From Trissonchulus latispiculum (Eukaryota > Nematoda > Enoplea > Enoplida > Ironidae): 64,000 nucleotides of DNA. This document shows, one piece after another, positions 1 to 10,527 of the stretch (its first letter is position 1; every line of letters starts with the position of its first letter). The notes beneath the pieces are model-generated. The model was not told where the DNA came from and searched no databases. It worked only from the letters and a program-made list of their open reading frames with translations. The DNA lies in the NCBI GenBank assembly GCA_030248195.1, contig JASAND010028183.1, positions 50,167 through 114,166 of the forward strand. The letters are read 5' to 3'. The position numbers and the translations under genes were made by a program.

Positions 1-388
1 CCTAAGTTCAAATAGCTTCATATTGGCCTTGGTACTTCAATAGAATTAACGGACCTGGTACAGCTAAAACTTGTTGCAGCCTTACAATCGTTCGAGTCCT
101 ACAACAAACCAAGCAGCTGTGACGGTGACAAATTTTAGTAGTCTTCTTGGTGACTGTTGTAATATAGAGATAGGCAGGATGTGCTTACCGACTATTTTCC
201 TCTAATGCAGCAGTGGTAAAATTTCAAACAGTCAACTGAAAATATGGGTCTTCAGACACTGAGGTAATCACCAGGTTTACTAGTGATTGTAGTAATATTA
301 CAGTCACATTACGGAGTGTGGCGCTTCATGGCCGAACTATGGATAGGTTCGCGACGTTTGGCCCATCACTTCCTATGAAGCTAAGCCC
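1..388. other. Non-coding stretch, nothing recognised
   Basis: I see no coding exon, RNA gene or element end in this stretch. It ends at the TTAA target of the family C element. A 5' exon of the GNAT gene could be further upstream, outside the window. Confidence 0.5.
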
Positions 389-1626
389 TTAAGGGGGGGG
401 GGGGGGGGTCGCCGGGTACCAAATTTTATAGTCACCGATTTCGCTCATTTTTGGCTATAATATACCCCCATATGTGTCCAAAAACAAGATAAATTTTTAG
501 AGTCTAGGGTCTATCCAGGTAAGAGATATTGCAGTTCAAATCCCTACAGTTTAGTATTTACGCACCATGTCTCGCTGAGGGCTTCGAAGTCGTGTGCACA
601 TAGGATGACAAAAGACTACGGCATTGCCAATAGATCAAATTGAAGCCTCTATCTGGGACTATTTATTGCTGTGCAAATGGCAATGATACGCCAAGCACCG
701 AGCGAGAAACGGCGTTTGAACGATTTGTTCAAGCTCCTTCCGACTGTTTTATTTACTTCAAACTTTAACGCGCTCTAACTTTCTCACACTGCTTTGTAGA
801 GACTTGGTGCAAGAAGATAAATTGTTCAGGACATCGAGAGCTTCAATTTGATATAAAATTTGGCCATATTTGAAAAATTTGAAAATTTGCCATTTCTTGA
901 CTATAGGCCTCCGACATCGCACTGAAGCATGCGTCCACAGTTAAACACCAGCAATTGCAGTGCAATTTAACACACATCTTCCTTTCATATGTGCAAATTG
1001 GCACACCGAATTTGGTTGGGATAGCTCGGTTTCACCCGACTTATGGACCACTACATTCAAAAATTTGAGAAAATGGCGTATTTTGAGGCAAAACGCCAAC
1101 GCGGCGACCAAAAGTGTGATCTACTCCCAATCAACAGCAGGGATTGTGTGTATGCAAATTGAAGCTCTATTTGTGTACTGTGTTAATATCTATACGCGAA
1201 ATTTGTGCAGTGAATGGTTAGTTCAGGGTATGACGAAACATTTCTTCGATGGCATTTTTGTAAGTCAGAATTTAGCAAAAACCGACTTCATCCAACTTTG
1301 AAAATTTTTAGAAAATCTTAGAGCTAACGAAAAAACACCTCATATAGATACTAACACGCTACCCAGTTCAGATTAACATTTTGGAAGGATATAGCTAATT
1401 TTGCTCTTACACAGCGCTCAAACTTTTGGTCACCGCGAAATTTTCCTAACTTTTTCGTTTTCCTATGTTTAACACATGTCGAGGTCACCTTTGGAGGACT
1501 ATTGTGAATGATAGAGAAAGTTTTGCAACAAACGCAACTGTCTTGTTTTGGGGACCCATGGGGACTACAAAATATGTGAAAATGAGAAAAATCGGCGATG
1601 GTCGAAAATTCGCGACCCCCCCTTAA
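389..1626. mobile_element. TTAA-flanked non-autonomous element, family C copy 1
   Basis: The block begins TTAAGGGG...TCGC and ends GCGACCCCCCCTTAA, so short G-run inverted termini are bounded by TTAA on both sides. A second copy of nearly the same length (1234 against 1238 bp) sits at 41463-42696 and matches from end to end. The long G run near the left end differs in length between copies. Small ORFs inside are not conserved between the copies and are not genes. The TTAA target suggests mobilisation by a piggyBac-type transposase; this is an inference, because no transposase is present. Confidence 0.85.
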
Positions 1627-1798
1627 GCACATAAAAATTTGAGGAGCCTAACTAAGCGATCTTGAAACTGCTGAAGCATCTAGATATGTTCAAAAAACGT
1701 CACCGTTTAAGCAGTTCTGGACGAAACGTCGCGAAATTCCCAGCAAGCGTGCATGAAACATTCTCAGCCTTATGCATTGACCATTATTTTGCTTCCAG

Positions 1799-2034
1799 AC
1801 GCAAGGGAATGCATGGACTCTTTCCAGGGCCTGGCCAGATCGGATTTGCTTCAGTTTCATTCATCAAAAAGCTGAAAAGTCGAGTAGTTTTCAGTCGGAA
1901 GTACTTGATTTACTATGGCCATCCATATTTGAAGGACATTGATAGACTGCTGGATTCCGGGGTCTGTCATTTGGAGCGCATTGATTCTCAGAATGTTGAG
2001 GATGTAATCGAATACGACAAGCTTATCTTGCCCG
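1799..2034 (+). CDS. GNAT-like acetyltransferase, penultimate exon (5' end uncertain)
   Basis: This exon encodes the linker between two GNAT folds in a protein resembling the Acetyltransf_18 (formerly DUF1248) group known from nematodes and other invertebrates. The diagnostic stretch is VIEYDKLILPG at its 3' end. It joins to ITRDSYIREW in the next exon, matching the family pattern xxEYDxxIxGxxRxxFLxxW. The donor is CCCG|gttag after 2034, and the downstream acceptor at 6418-6419 restores a Gly codon in frame. The reading frame is open from 1662, so the true acceptor could be at 1798 (cttccag) or 1827 (tttccag). Earlier exons were not found. The protein probably transfers acetyl groups from acetyl-CoA; the substrate is unknown. 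Confidence 0.65.
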
Positions 2035-2075
2035 GTTAGTTTGATGAACAAAATAATAATACACAAACAAGTAGT

Positions 2076-2267
2076 ATCAAGAGTGCATAATTGTACTATA
2101 TATATAAGAAGCCCCCCCCCACCAAACGGGGACTCTTTTCGGCTACCCTCCCACCAAACGGAGGGGTATATGCATTGTCGAAGAGAGCTACCTCCCTCCA
2201 AACGGGGGATATTCGCGTATTCTGGTCGGAGCACCATTACACAATGTACACAATATACACTCTTGAT
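2076..2267. mobile_element. Short element with CCAAACGG motifs, family T copy 1
   Basis: The ends form an inverted pair, ATCAAGAGTG and CACTCTTGAT. The interior repeats CCAAACGGGG-type motifs three times. It lies 41 bp inside the GNAT intron. Related copies with the same end word (CAAGAGTGCATAAT) or the CCGTTTGG motif occur near 35395, 45943, 57191 and 60262. Confidence 0.6.
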
Positions 2268-2585
2268 ATTATTGTAGCAAAAGTGCATAACGACCCGAAT
2301 GTGTGACAACTATCGTGCTCCCTATTATCAGCTCGCGAGTCATGCTCTGCTCCCACCGCCGCAATGTTGTACACCCCACAAATTGAGCCATCATGATCCG
2401 TCATTGAAAACTGACGCACTTTTATCTTGTAATCTTGTTCTCGTATTTGAGGACAAATTTTTTAATGGTAAGCCTGAGTACAGTTCAGCACACAATGAAT
2501 CTTAGTTCAGTGTAGTAAAAACAATTACAGAAATCTGTACGAAATGTGATTACTTGAATCTGGGAGGCTTAAGTCGACATACGAC

Positions 2586-3511
2586 TTAAGGTGGTGGTAA
2601 CGTTTACCGCAGTTATTTTCAAAACGTTATAACTTATTCAATTTAAGGACTTATATAGCAAAAAATTATCATTTTATAGCTTGAAATGAGGTCATTCTAA
2701 TGATGTAATAAAACTTTATGTAACTAATTTCCAGGGTGATTTACACAGAGGAGACCACAAACCATATATAAACAAGTATTTCGGAAATCTATGCAAATTG
2801 ATCGAACATTGCTACGGACCAAGTTGACCTGCCGAGTCTTGCCGAGGGTCATTTTTCTTGGTTTCGCCAGAAGTTACCCATAACCCAGGAAACTTATCAA
2901 AAAGTGAAAATTTACAAAATTTCATGATATTTTGACACATAAAAATGGAAAACATGTGTGAAAAATATTTTTATCAAATTGTTTGCAGTTTGGTTGAGGT
3001 AGCTTGGAGAAATCCTTGTTTAAAACACATTGACTGCAGTTTTTGAAAAGTCAGCCACAACTTCAGCTAGACCCCACTTATCAAGCTTATTTTTGCACAA
3101 AATTGTGCTGGCAGACGGTTCTTAATTTGGATATATCGTTGTCGAATGTTGTGGTTACATGCTGCAGAAATTGAGAAAATTCTGGAAATTTGAAAATCAT
3201 CAGGTTTTTGACCGCAAAAATGTTTAATCTCTTATATCTCTCTGAACGTTGAAAATAGAAAATTGGTCTAAGAGCAAAGTTATATAGCTCTACGAGCTCT
3301 TTCGATTGAATATGATTTTGGCTAACTTCAAGCAATTCTTTGAGACTTATTCGGCAAAAACCAACATTTTCTAATTTTCACACAAAGGCTCGGAGATTCT
3401 TTCTAATGTGCTCAGGAACACGTATGTACGTGTTCTGAAAGTTTGAGACATTCTGGATTACTTTCGCGAAAGTTACCATCCAAAATACAAAAAAGAATAC
3501 CACCACCTTAA
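2586..3511. mobile_element. TTAA-flanked element, family B copy 1
   Basis: It begins TTAAGGTGGTGGTA and ends TACCACCACCTTAA, a perfect terminal inverted repeat with TTAA at both edges. It is 926 bp long and A+T-rich, with no conserved ORF. The right part and the flanking DNA are duplicated at 5435-6265. It is probably a piggyBac-type non-autonomous element sitting in the GNAT intron. Confidence 0.8.
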
Positions 3512-4980
3512 GATGCAGGGTCCTAAGACACACAGAAAAGTCGCAGTCTTGAGCTAGCCGTACTCGAAAAACTTAGCAAAGGCGATTATTGTGCTTCGCC
3601 TCCATTTTATTTGAGTTCATCTGCTGATTGATGAATACAGAAACGTAAAATATCTAGTCGCTGGTATCCAGTTTTGTGACACCAAATACTGTAGAGACGT
3701 TCGAAGATAAACTCAAAAAATTTGTTCAGGGTTGATCAAAATCTGAAGATAGAAGTCTGACGTAGGGAAATACTTGAGCTGTAGCGCAGCCGCTGTAAAC
3801 CGTGCCAAATGATGATTCTAGACCAACTGGCTACCCGACAAGTAATTGTCGGGGGCGCTTCCACACAATAGATAACGGCGTCAGAAACCAGGCAGGGGAA
3901 GCCTCGCCAACTAGTTGTAGTTGTTGATCCAACCGGGTCTTATCTCGATTACCACCCCCCCCCCCAGTACTCAAAATCCTTAAAACTTGACCAAATGAGC
4001 TAAAATTTGGTATAAGCTAAAGATTTAAGCTTAAGATGTAAGCTTATTCTGAGCTAACGAAAAGCTGAAACGAAAAACGGACTTCAGATTCGTGTTCACG
4101 ACCCCGGAAACCCCTATATACATCTTTTCAGCAAAATCGAAGACAAAAAATTTTTCGGTTTCCCTTGGTCCCCTCTTAGAAATCGAAAAATTTCGAATTT
4201 CGCGAAATCGAAAAATTTTGCGATATTTGAACTCAGCGTGGTCGAAAACATACCCACACCAAATTTTTCATTTGGTTAAGTTTTTGAGTTAAGTTAAGTT
4301 AAGGATTTTGAGTACTGGGGGAGGGTAATCGAGATAAGACCCGATCCAACCTACCTAGGCTAACCAGCTAAACCTAACTATCAGTATAACAGACCACAGT
4401 TGAATAAATGATTTAATAATAAAACATACATACGTGGGCGTAAGCTCTGACAGACAGCCATGACGTAAGCCCTGACAACTCGGATAGCCCTTAGAGAACA
4501 CCGGACTGTAAGTGAAAAATTAGACGCCTGATGTGTTTGAGAGATTTGAGAGGAGTCCCCCAAGTAGGCGGGACTTAACGAGACATATAGCGCCGCCAGT
4601 ACACCAGCCAGCGAATGGCTGATAAACAGCTATGACAATTACAATCAATGCAGGCAGGTAAGCTGCCAAAGTAAACAGAATATAAACACAGAAGTAAATA
4701 CAAGACCAGTAATGACAGGGGGGTAATTTGCATATTTCACCCCATACACTACATAGCTTTGGCTAAAAATGGTTGCTGCTTTGCATAACACACCAACATA
4801 AATCAAAATTCTGCCTAAGCTTTGGCTTAGCATAACGGTTGTCAGAATTTTAAGGTTGGGTCAGTTCTGGTTGGGTTAGTGTTTGGGCTAATTGTGTTCA
4901 TGCCCCGAGCAGTTTTTGTTACTGTTTAATATTTTTGGATCTTTTTTTGAATTTGTCTAATTACATACTTACTTTGCGAC
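3155..4980. repeat. Local duplication, copy 1
   Basis: Bases from the right half of the family B element through about 3775, and again from about 4755 to 4980, recur in the same order and orientation at 5435-6265. Copy 1 has about 970 extra bases (3780-4755) that copy 2 lacks. They include the inverted-repeat element at 3935-4342. Confidence 0.8.
3935..4342. mobile_element. Inverted-repeat element F1 with 9-bp target duplication
   Basis: The termini are GGGTCTTATCTCGATTACC and its complement, followed by a C-run and GTACTCAAAATCC. They are flanked by the direct repeat GATCCAACC at 3926-3934 and 4343-4351. The 408-bp interior is related to the element at 56294-56630 and to the centre of the foldback at 46253-47458. 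A 9-bp duplication is usual for Mutator-like elements, but the assignment is tentative. Confidence 0.75.
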
Positions 4981-5025
4981 TACATAGTATGTACTACTTA
5001 CTACTTACTACTTGTTCCATCTCCA

Positions 5026-5262
5026 TTACTGCTGCAGCAATCTGATGGGCTCCGGATCCATACCAACTTGATTAACCATTGCCCTCCACTGGTTTCTGTC
5101 TTGAGCCATGGTTTTGACCACATCATCCCACCGGTACCCAGCGTTTCTATATGGGGTCATGTGGGCCCATAGGTCCTTTTCCACTACCTGCCGCCATGAC
5201 GTTGCCGGCCGACCGGGTGGTTTCCGCCAGTTACCCGGGATGACCGGTGCCCAAAGATCCAT
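5026..5262 (-). pseudogene. LINE ORF2 C-terminal fragment
   Basis: The 78-residue frame contains GRPATSW, VEKDL and then MAQDRNQWRAMVNQ. This is the usual end of RTE- or BovB-like LINE polyproteins (GRPxxxW...EDL...AxDRxxWRxLV). No reverse-transcriptase domain is attached. It lies in the GNAT intron between the two copies of the local duplication, in antisense orientation. Confidence 0.75.
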
Positions 5263-5434
5263 CCGCCTGTTGCGTTGGAGATCTTAGTCGTTTGTGGTTG
5301 TGGTCAATGGGGTCAATGGTTTTGTCTTTATGTGGTCAATTTTTTATGCCAACTTTTTGGCAATGTCAACTGTTCTGGAAATGGGAAAACAATTTCTTTC
5401 GAACTAAAGTCTTATACAGGGTTACACGCTGGAT

Positions 5435-6265
5435 ACAGGGTTACATGCTGCAGAAATTAACAAAAATCTGGAAATTTGGAAATAAGCTGGTTTTTGACCC
5501 CAACAATCTTTAATCTCTTATATCTCTCCGAACGTTGAAGATCGACTGAATATGATGTTGGTTAACTTCAAGCGATTTTATGACTTATTCGGCAAAAACC
5601 AACAAGTTAGAAGTTTTCACACAAAGGCTCCGGGATTGTTTCTAATGTGCTTAGAAACTCGGATGTAGCGTATTCTGAAAGTTTCAGACATTCTGGATTA
5701 CTTTCGCGAATGTTATCATCCAAAATACGGGAAAACATACCACCACCATAAGATACAGGACCCTAAGAAACACAGAAAAGTTACAATCTTGAGCTAGCCG
5801 TACTGGAAAAACTTAGCAAAGGCGATTAGTGCAATTATTTGCTTCGCCTCCATTTTATTCGAATTCATCTGCTGACCGATGCATACTGCAACGTAAAATA
5901 TCTAGTCGTTGCTATCCAGTCTTGTGACACCAAATACTGTAGAAACGTTCTAAAATAAAGCAAAAAAATTTGTTCAGGGTTGATCAAAAACTGAAGATAG
6001 AAGTCTAACGTAGGGAAAAATACTCCAGCCTAGGCTAAAAATGGTTGCTGCTGTGCATAACACTCAACACAAATCAAAATTCTGCCTAATCTTTGGCTTA
6101 GCATAACGGTTGTCAGAATTTTAAGGTTGGGTCAGTTCTGGTTGGGTTAGTGTTTGGGCTAATTGTGTTCTTGCCCCGAGCAGTTTTTGTTACTGTTTAA
6201 TATTTTTGGATCTTTTTTTGAATTTTTCTAATTCCATACTTACTTTGCGACTAGTATGTGGTCAA
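5435..6265. repeat. Local duplication, copy 2
   Basis: This repeats 3155-3775 and 4755-4980 with scattered point differences. Its family B right end reads ACCACCACCATAAG, so the TTAA is mutated. It sits directly upstream of the last GNAT exon. Confidence 0.8.
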
Positions 6266-6419
6266 TTTCTTATGCCAATTTTTTGACAATACCAACGGTT
6301 CTGAAAATGGGAAAACTCTATCCTTGAACTAAAGTCTTACTGTTATTTTGCTGTTTAGCAATTCCTAGGATAGTGCATGCAAGCACTGTACAAATTCTTA
6401 TTTTCTACACATGTTTTAG

Positions 6420-6829
6420 GTATCACACGAGACAGTTACATCCGAGAATGGTGTAGTCCTACCAACTACAATATCAAGACGGTTGGACTCATTGCCTATG
6501 ATTCAGCAGGTCGAGCCTGTGGCTATGGTGTTGCCAAGGTGACCCATCTTATTGTCCACTTTACTCCAGTTTATGCAGAAACAGAAGCAGTTGCCAGACA
6601 ACTGTACGTCGGCCTATTCAAGCTGAGCCGAGATACTTGGGGCTCGGTTGAGGTCAGTTTATTTGGACCGGCAAGAAGTCGTCTGATCTTAGAACTGGCC
6701 CGTACTGTAGGGTTGGACCTGGCCACCACTGAGATGTTTTGGAACAGAAGTGATCCTCAGACTGTTGCATTCGCTCAAAGCATACAGTATGATAAAGTCT
6801 ACAGTGTGCTAGACTTCTGGCCTGTATAG
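6420..6829 (+). CDS. GNAT-like acetyltransferase, last exon
   Basis: This terminal exon follows the acceptor atgttttag at 6411-6419 and ends in TAG at 6827-6829. It encodes the C-terminal GNAT half. VGLIAYDSAGRACGYGV is the central strand region. VHFTPVYAETEAVARQLY matches the family motif xxxGPxYAxsxexAxxLL. The last part runs through LELARTVGLDLATTEMFWN to VYSVLDFWPV, where the family usually has a hydrophobic end. The exon joins in phase to the one ending at 2034 across a 4.4-kb intron. No canonical AATAAA lies close after the stop. Confidence is high that it is coding and moderate for the family name. Confidence 0.75.
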
Positions 6830-7367
6830 TAAAACTGGTGTATTGCTTACAGCGGAACCAGCACAAAGCTGTCCATAAACGTGGTAGAGTGTAACCAAAC
6901 CATGCTACAACCACATGCGTACGATTGAATTGCACGCTGCATGCAGCACAGCACATGCACGACGTGGCGTGCAGTACACTTGTCAGCCTTCGCTGCTCTC
7001 CTGTCGGAGTGTGCAGCAGAGCTGCTGACACAAGGATTTTTCCCTCTTATATACTTCTGCCTACATAAATATGCAAATTAGGTTGGATAGTATATAAATG
7101 ATTGAAAATTAGAGAAGAGTTGTCAGTCATTCAAGACATGACGTGCAGAAGAAAGTCTTCTGTACTTTTAAGCCCTGTCACAAAGCAGTGGTAGCACTGC
7201 TTGCTGTGCTCAGAGAAATTTGTGAGCTCACTTGAAGGGCACTCGGAGCTTCGTCTGCTAGTGTGCATACAAATCTCTGAGAACACTGCTGGCAGTGCTA
7301 CAACTTACACTTGATTTACAAGTGTTAAATGTCAGCGTTTCACGTGAACTCCGAAAGTTTGAAATTA
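6830..7367. other. Intergenic, no gene seen
   Basis: The 3' flank of the GNAT gene. It contains GCAGTG/CACTGC-rich short inverted words near 7180-7300. I see no further exon, RNA gene or clear element boundary. Confidence 0.4.
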
Positions 7368-7703
7368 CAGCCATGCCGTTATTTGAGGGGAAAGAAAATG
7401 AAAGAAAATGAGAAATTTTCTTTAAATAAAGAAAAAGGAAAAAATCGCTCAATGAATTTCATAATTTGATTAATGCCTTCATGCAGGGATAAGTCTAAAC
7501 TATTGGCAACACTTGACTTTTCACCTATGCTTATTGCTTAGTGTACATATGTTCGCCTTTACACATATTGTTTACATCATTAACGTTGACAGCTGTCAAA
7601 TCTTAGCTTACGCTATTGAAATTTTCTTCTTTCCCAAGAAAAAGAAAAAGAAAATGAAAGAAAATTTAAAGAAATTTTGTCCCCTCAAATAACAGCATGG
7701 CTG
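7368..7703. mobile_element. Short inverted-repeat element (MITE)
   Basis: The left end CAGCCATGC-GTTATTTGAGGGG is repeated inverted at the right end (CCCCTCAAATAACAGCATGG...). Both are followed inward by AAAGAAAATGAAAG tracts. It is 336 bp with no ORF. I could not define a target duplication. A CAG start is common for hAT elements, but this alone is not diagnostic. Confidence 0.65.
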
Positions 7704-9037
7704 TAGCGTTATAATCATTGGCAGCAAAGGCCATAGCAGTAGTGAGGGATTTTTACACCTCACTTTGGGAGGAAATGAACTGTTACTTTTCTTACTGTCA
7801 GAAAACTGATACACTTGTGGCAAAAGTTGTGAGACTAAGCAATTTATCGGTTCTAAGTTGCTAAAATGCTTAGAGAAATTCATACAAATGTTGTTTTCAA
7901 AAAATATTGCATTTCACATTTGTGCCATAAGTACCAGCAATAAGCGGCAGGTGCCCGTGAATCTTGCAAAGCCACAGAAAGTATGCATGACTGTCACATA
8001 GACATTGCTCCTGCTAGGTGTATACACAAAAGCTATGTCGTCTTCGTCTGGAGATGCGAAGAAAGTTTCTGATACCGAATGCGCCGAGATCTAAGGCGCC
8101 TTCATAGTCGCGAACGCATAGAGACGCGCGTCCGCGCCTCAGATTGTAACATACCTTTTTACCCGTAAGCTATTGTGACGAATTCATGCTCACGAACGCA
8201 TGCAGACGCTTATATACTCGCGTCAGTCGACGTGCTTCTACGCAGCCTGCTTGCGGCTGGAACTATGAAATCAACGATTGAGTGGCCCGAACTATCCAAA
8301 TAGCCCAAACGGTCTGATTAGCTCGATCGGCCCGAACAGGCCGACTGTTTTCACGTCTCCGGAACTATTCAGTCTGATCCCGGTTCGACCTGCAAGGATT
8401 ATTTGCTGGGCAGGGATGGCCCGAGCCTGAGGCAGAACCCATCTCGCGGCTTTGTTTTCAAGCAACGAGATAGATTGGTGACAAATTGCAGTAGAAAGAT
8501 TCCATGATGTGGGCTGGTAACTTACAATTTAGGCGGAATTCAAAGTTTTGTAAATAACTGTAAAAGACTGGTTCACACTGAGAGCTGGTTCACACGAAAA
8601 CCTTGTTTATAAAAGCGTCCTCGACTTTAGTTCTTTTAAGTAAAACTGTAATAGATCTTAAAGGAGTTGGTTGGTTGATCTATTCGGTCATGTTATATAT
8701 ATTGCCTGTCTACATCAGAGGGTGTATATTGTTAGAAATCAACAACAGCAACAACAACAGCAACAACAACAACAAATTAAGTTAGAGATTTGTAAAAAAC
8801 CATTTTGACGAAATGAGAATTTGAACATCGATTTCTCAAAAACAAACAGATTTGACAGACTTTTTCAGGCATTGGCTCATCCATTGTGCAGGCAGTCGTA
8901 GGCGTGGAGACTGAATTAAAACCTAGACTAAAATTATTGACTGAAACAGAAATGAGACCTTGGTGATAACGGCATGTCTAATAACCGGTTCAAGGCCCAG
9001 GAATTTGAAGGACTAGGCCCAGTGAAGGTCTGCCTTT
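7704..9037. other. Intergenic with CAA-rich simple repeat
   Basis: No gene is recognised. A (CAA/CAG)-rich microsatellite of about 40 bp lies near 8740-8776. A more G+C-rich patch at about 8040-8460 has CCCGAAC-like repeated words but no clear boundaries. Confidence 0.4.
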
Positions 9038-9400
9038 AGTGTTTGAGGGTTTCACAGGCCGGTCTGACAGATGGTTTCACAGATGACCACCATCCGGCCC
9101 GGCGGAACCTTTCGGCCGGCCGGTCAGCGGTCGGTGAGTTCGTAGGCCGGCCGGCAGTCGGCCTGGAGCAGTTTGCAGTGCAGCTATTGTGACTGCTAAG
9201 ACATTGATGTTTATAGCATAGCATACTATAGAGTTGAATTGATTAGAAAAATAGCATAGCATAGCAGAGAGAATTAGCATAACTATATTTGGCCTTCATT
9301 TTAAAGCTTAGCTGCTTTAAATTGTAAATTTCTGATTGTTGATTTGCATCCATCCTTGCATCCATCCATGCATCCTCACCGGCCGCCGGCCTCAAACGCT
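9038..9400. mobile_element. Possible CCGG-rich short element
   Basis: GTTTGAGG at about 9040 is mirrored by CCTCAAAC at about 9390. CCGGC/GGCCGG words cluster just inside both ends, as in the element at 62089-62506. No clean target duplication was found, so the boundaries are approximate. Confidence 0.4.
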
Positions 9401-10397
9401 ATCTGGCATACACAAGACAACAGCACGCAAGAAGCAAGTGTTACACTTTACACGTTACTCAGGCAGATCAAATTGGCTTAAAGCTCACAATCTGGGGGAA
9501 GTTTCACAACTGTTAGCCCTGTTCGACGACAGAAAATTGTCGACGTTCTGTTTTGAGGTAATTTATTTAAACTTAGAAATACAACACAAAACAGATCTTC
9601 AACAAAAATGCAAAGGATTTCATAGTACCTATTATAAAATGCCTGGCGGGTTTTATTAATTATAAGTCGCATGACTTTCACAGCTAAATTTGTAGTATTT
9701 AGTTTGTCGAAAACGCCTAATTTTGCAAAATATTGTAAAACGTTTGTTTACGCGCTGAGAAGCCACAGCGCGTAAACAGAAACGAGAAGCCAGGTTTTCT
9801 ATACCCACAAGATATTGGAATTTAAGTTTTAGTCTTACTGGATTGGGATAAAGCACTCCGTGTTTGACTATGTTTGTTCTTGGCCTAACTAGGGACTGTG
9901 TCAAAAATCAATGTGTCAATCACCGTATCACGGTTTGTGTACTCGTTTACATTGCAGCCGACATGGGCTTCTTAAGGAAAACTCGCTGTCTTTCCTTTCA
10001 AATTTCGAAAAACTTGATTTTTTACCACAGCAAAAATTTTTTGCGTTTACCAAAAACATTAAATGTATACTAAAGATTCTAAAACGCTGTCTGCAATGTC
10101 CGTTTTTTGGCAAGCTGAGACCATAGTTCCGCCTAAACTAAAATGAAAAAAGTTTTCATGCGAAACCAAGATTATTTTTGCGAAAGCACGAGTAGTATAA
10201 GGCAGCTGTTTTGAAACTCACTCTTGGAAATCAAAAGTTTTAGTAAAATCCTTGAAAGTCCTTCATGGTGTAGCGTTTAAACAAGGGCTGGTGGGCCAAG
10301 AATAAACTGAGGTCACGCCCAAACGGGAGGCGTCAAACATAAGAGAGAAGGGTCTGAGGGAGGTTCAGCTTTTCACTCACGAATGAAAGTAAAGAAT

Positions 10398-10470
10398 TGG
10401 CCCAGCCGGGTTTTGAACATGGTCCTTCTGATTCCGTGACAGACGTGCTAACCACTACACCACAAGGCCA
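10398..10470 (-). repeat. tRNA-like sequence (tRNA pseudogene or SINE head)
   Basis: Read on the - strand it has a box A-like TGGTGTAGTGGTTAGCAC, an anticodon-arm-like GTCTG...CAGA and a box B-like TGTTCAAAACC, within 73 nt whose ends pair imperfectly (TGGCC...GGCCA). The anticodon loop does not have a normal length with U33, so a functional tRNA is unlikely. Confidence 0.5.
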
Positions 10471-10527
10471 TCAGCTGAACTTCCATAACAGGCTTATCAA
10501 TTTTTGGTATGCCCGCTTCCCTTACAA

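Noticed and set aside
5247..5513. 88-codon ORF opposite the LINE fragment
   Set aside because: It is a shadow of the LINE frame continuing into duplicated non-coding DNA.
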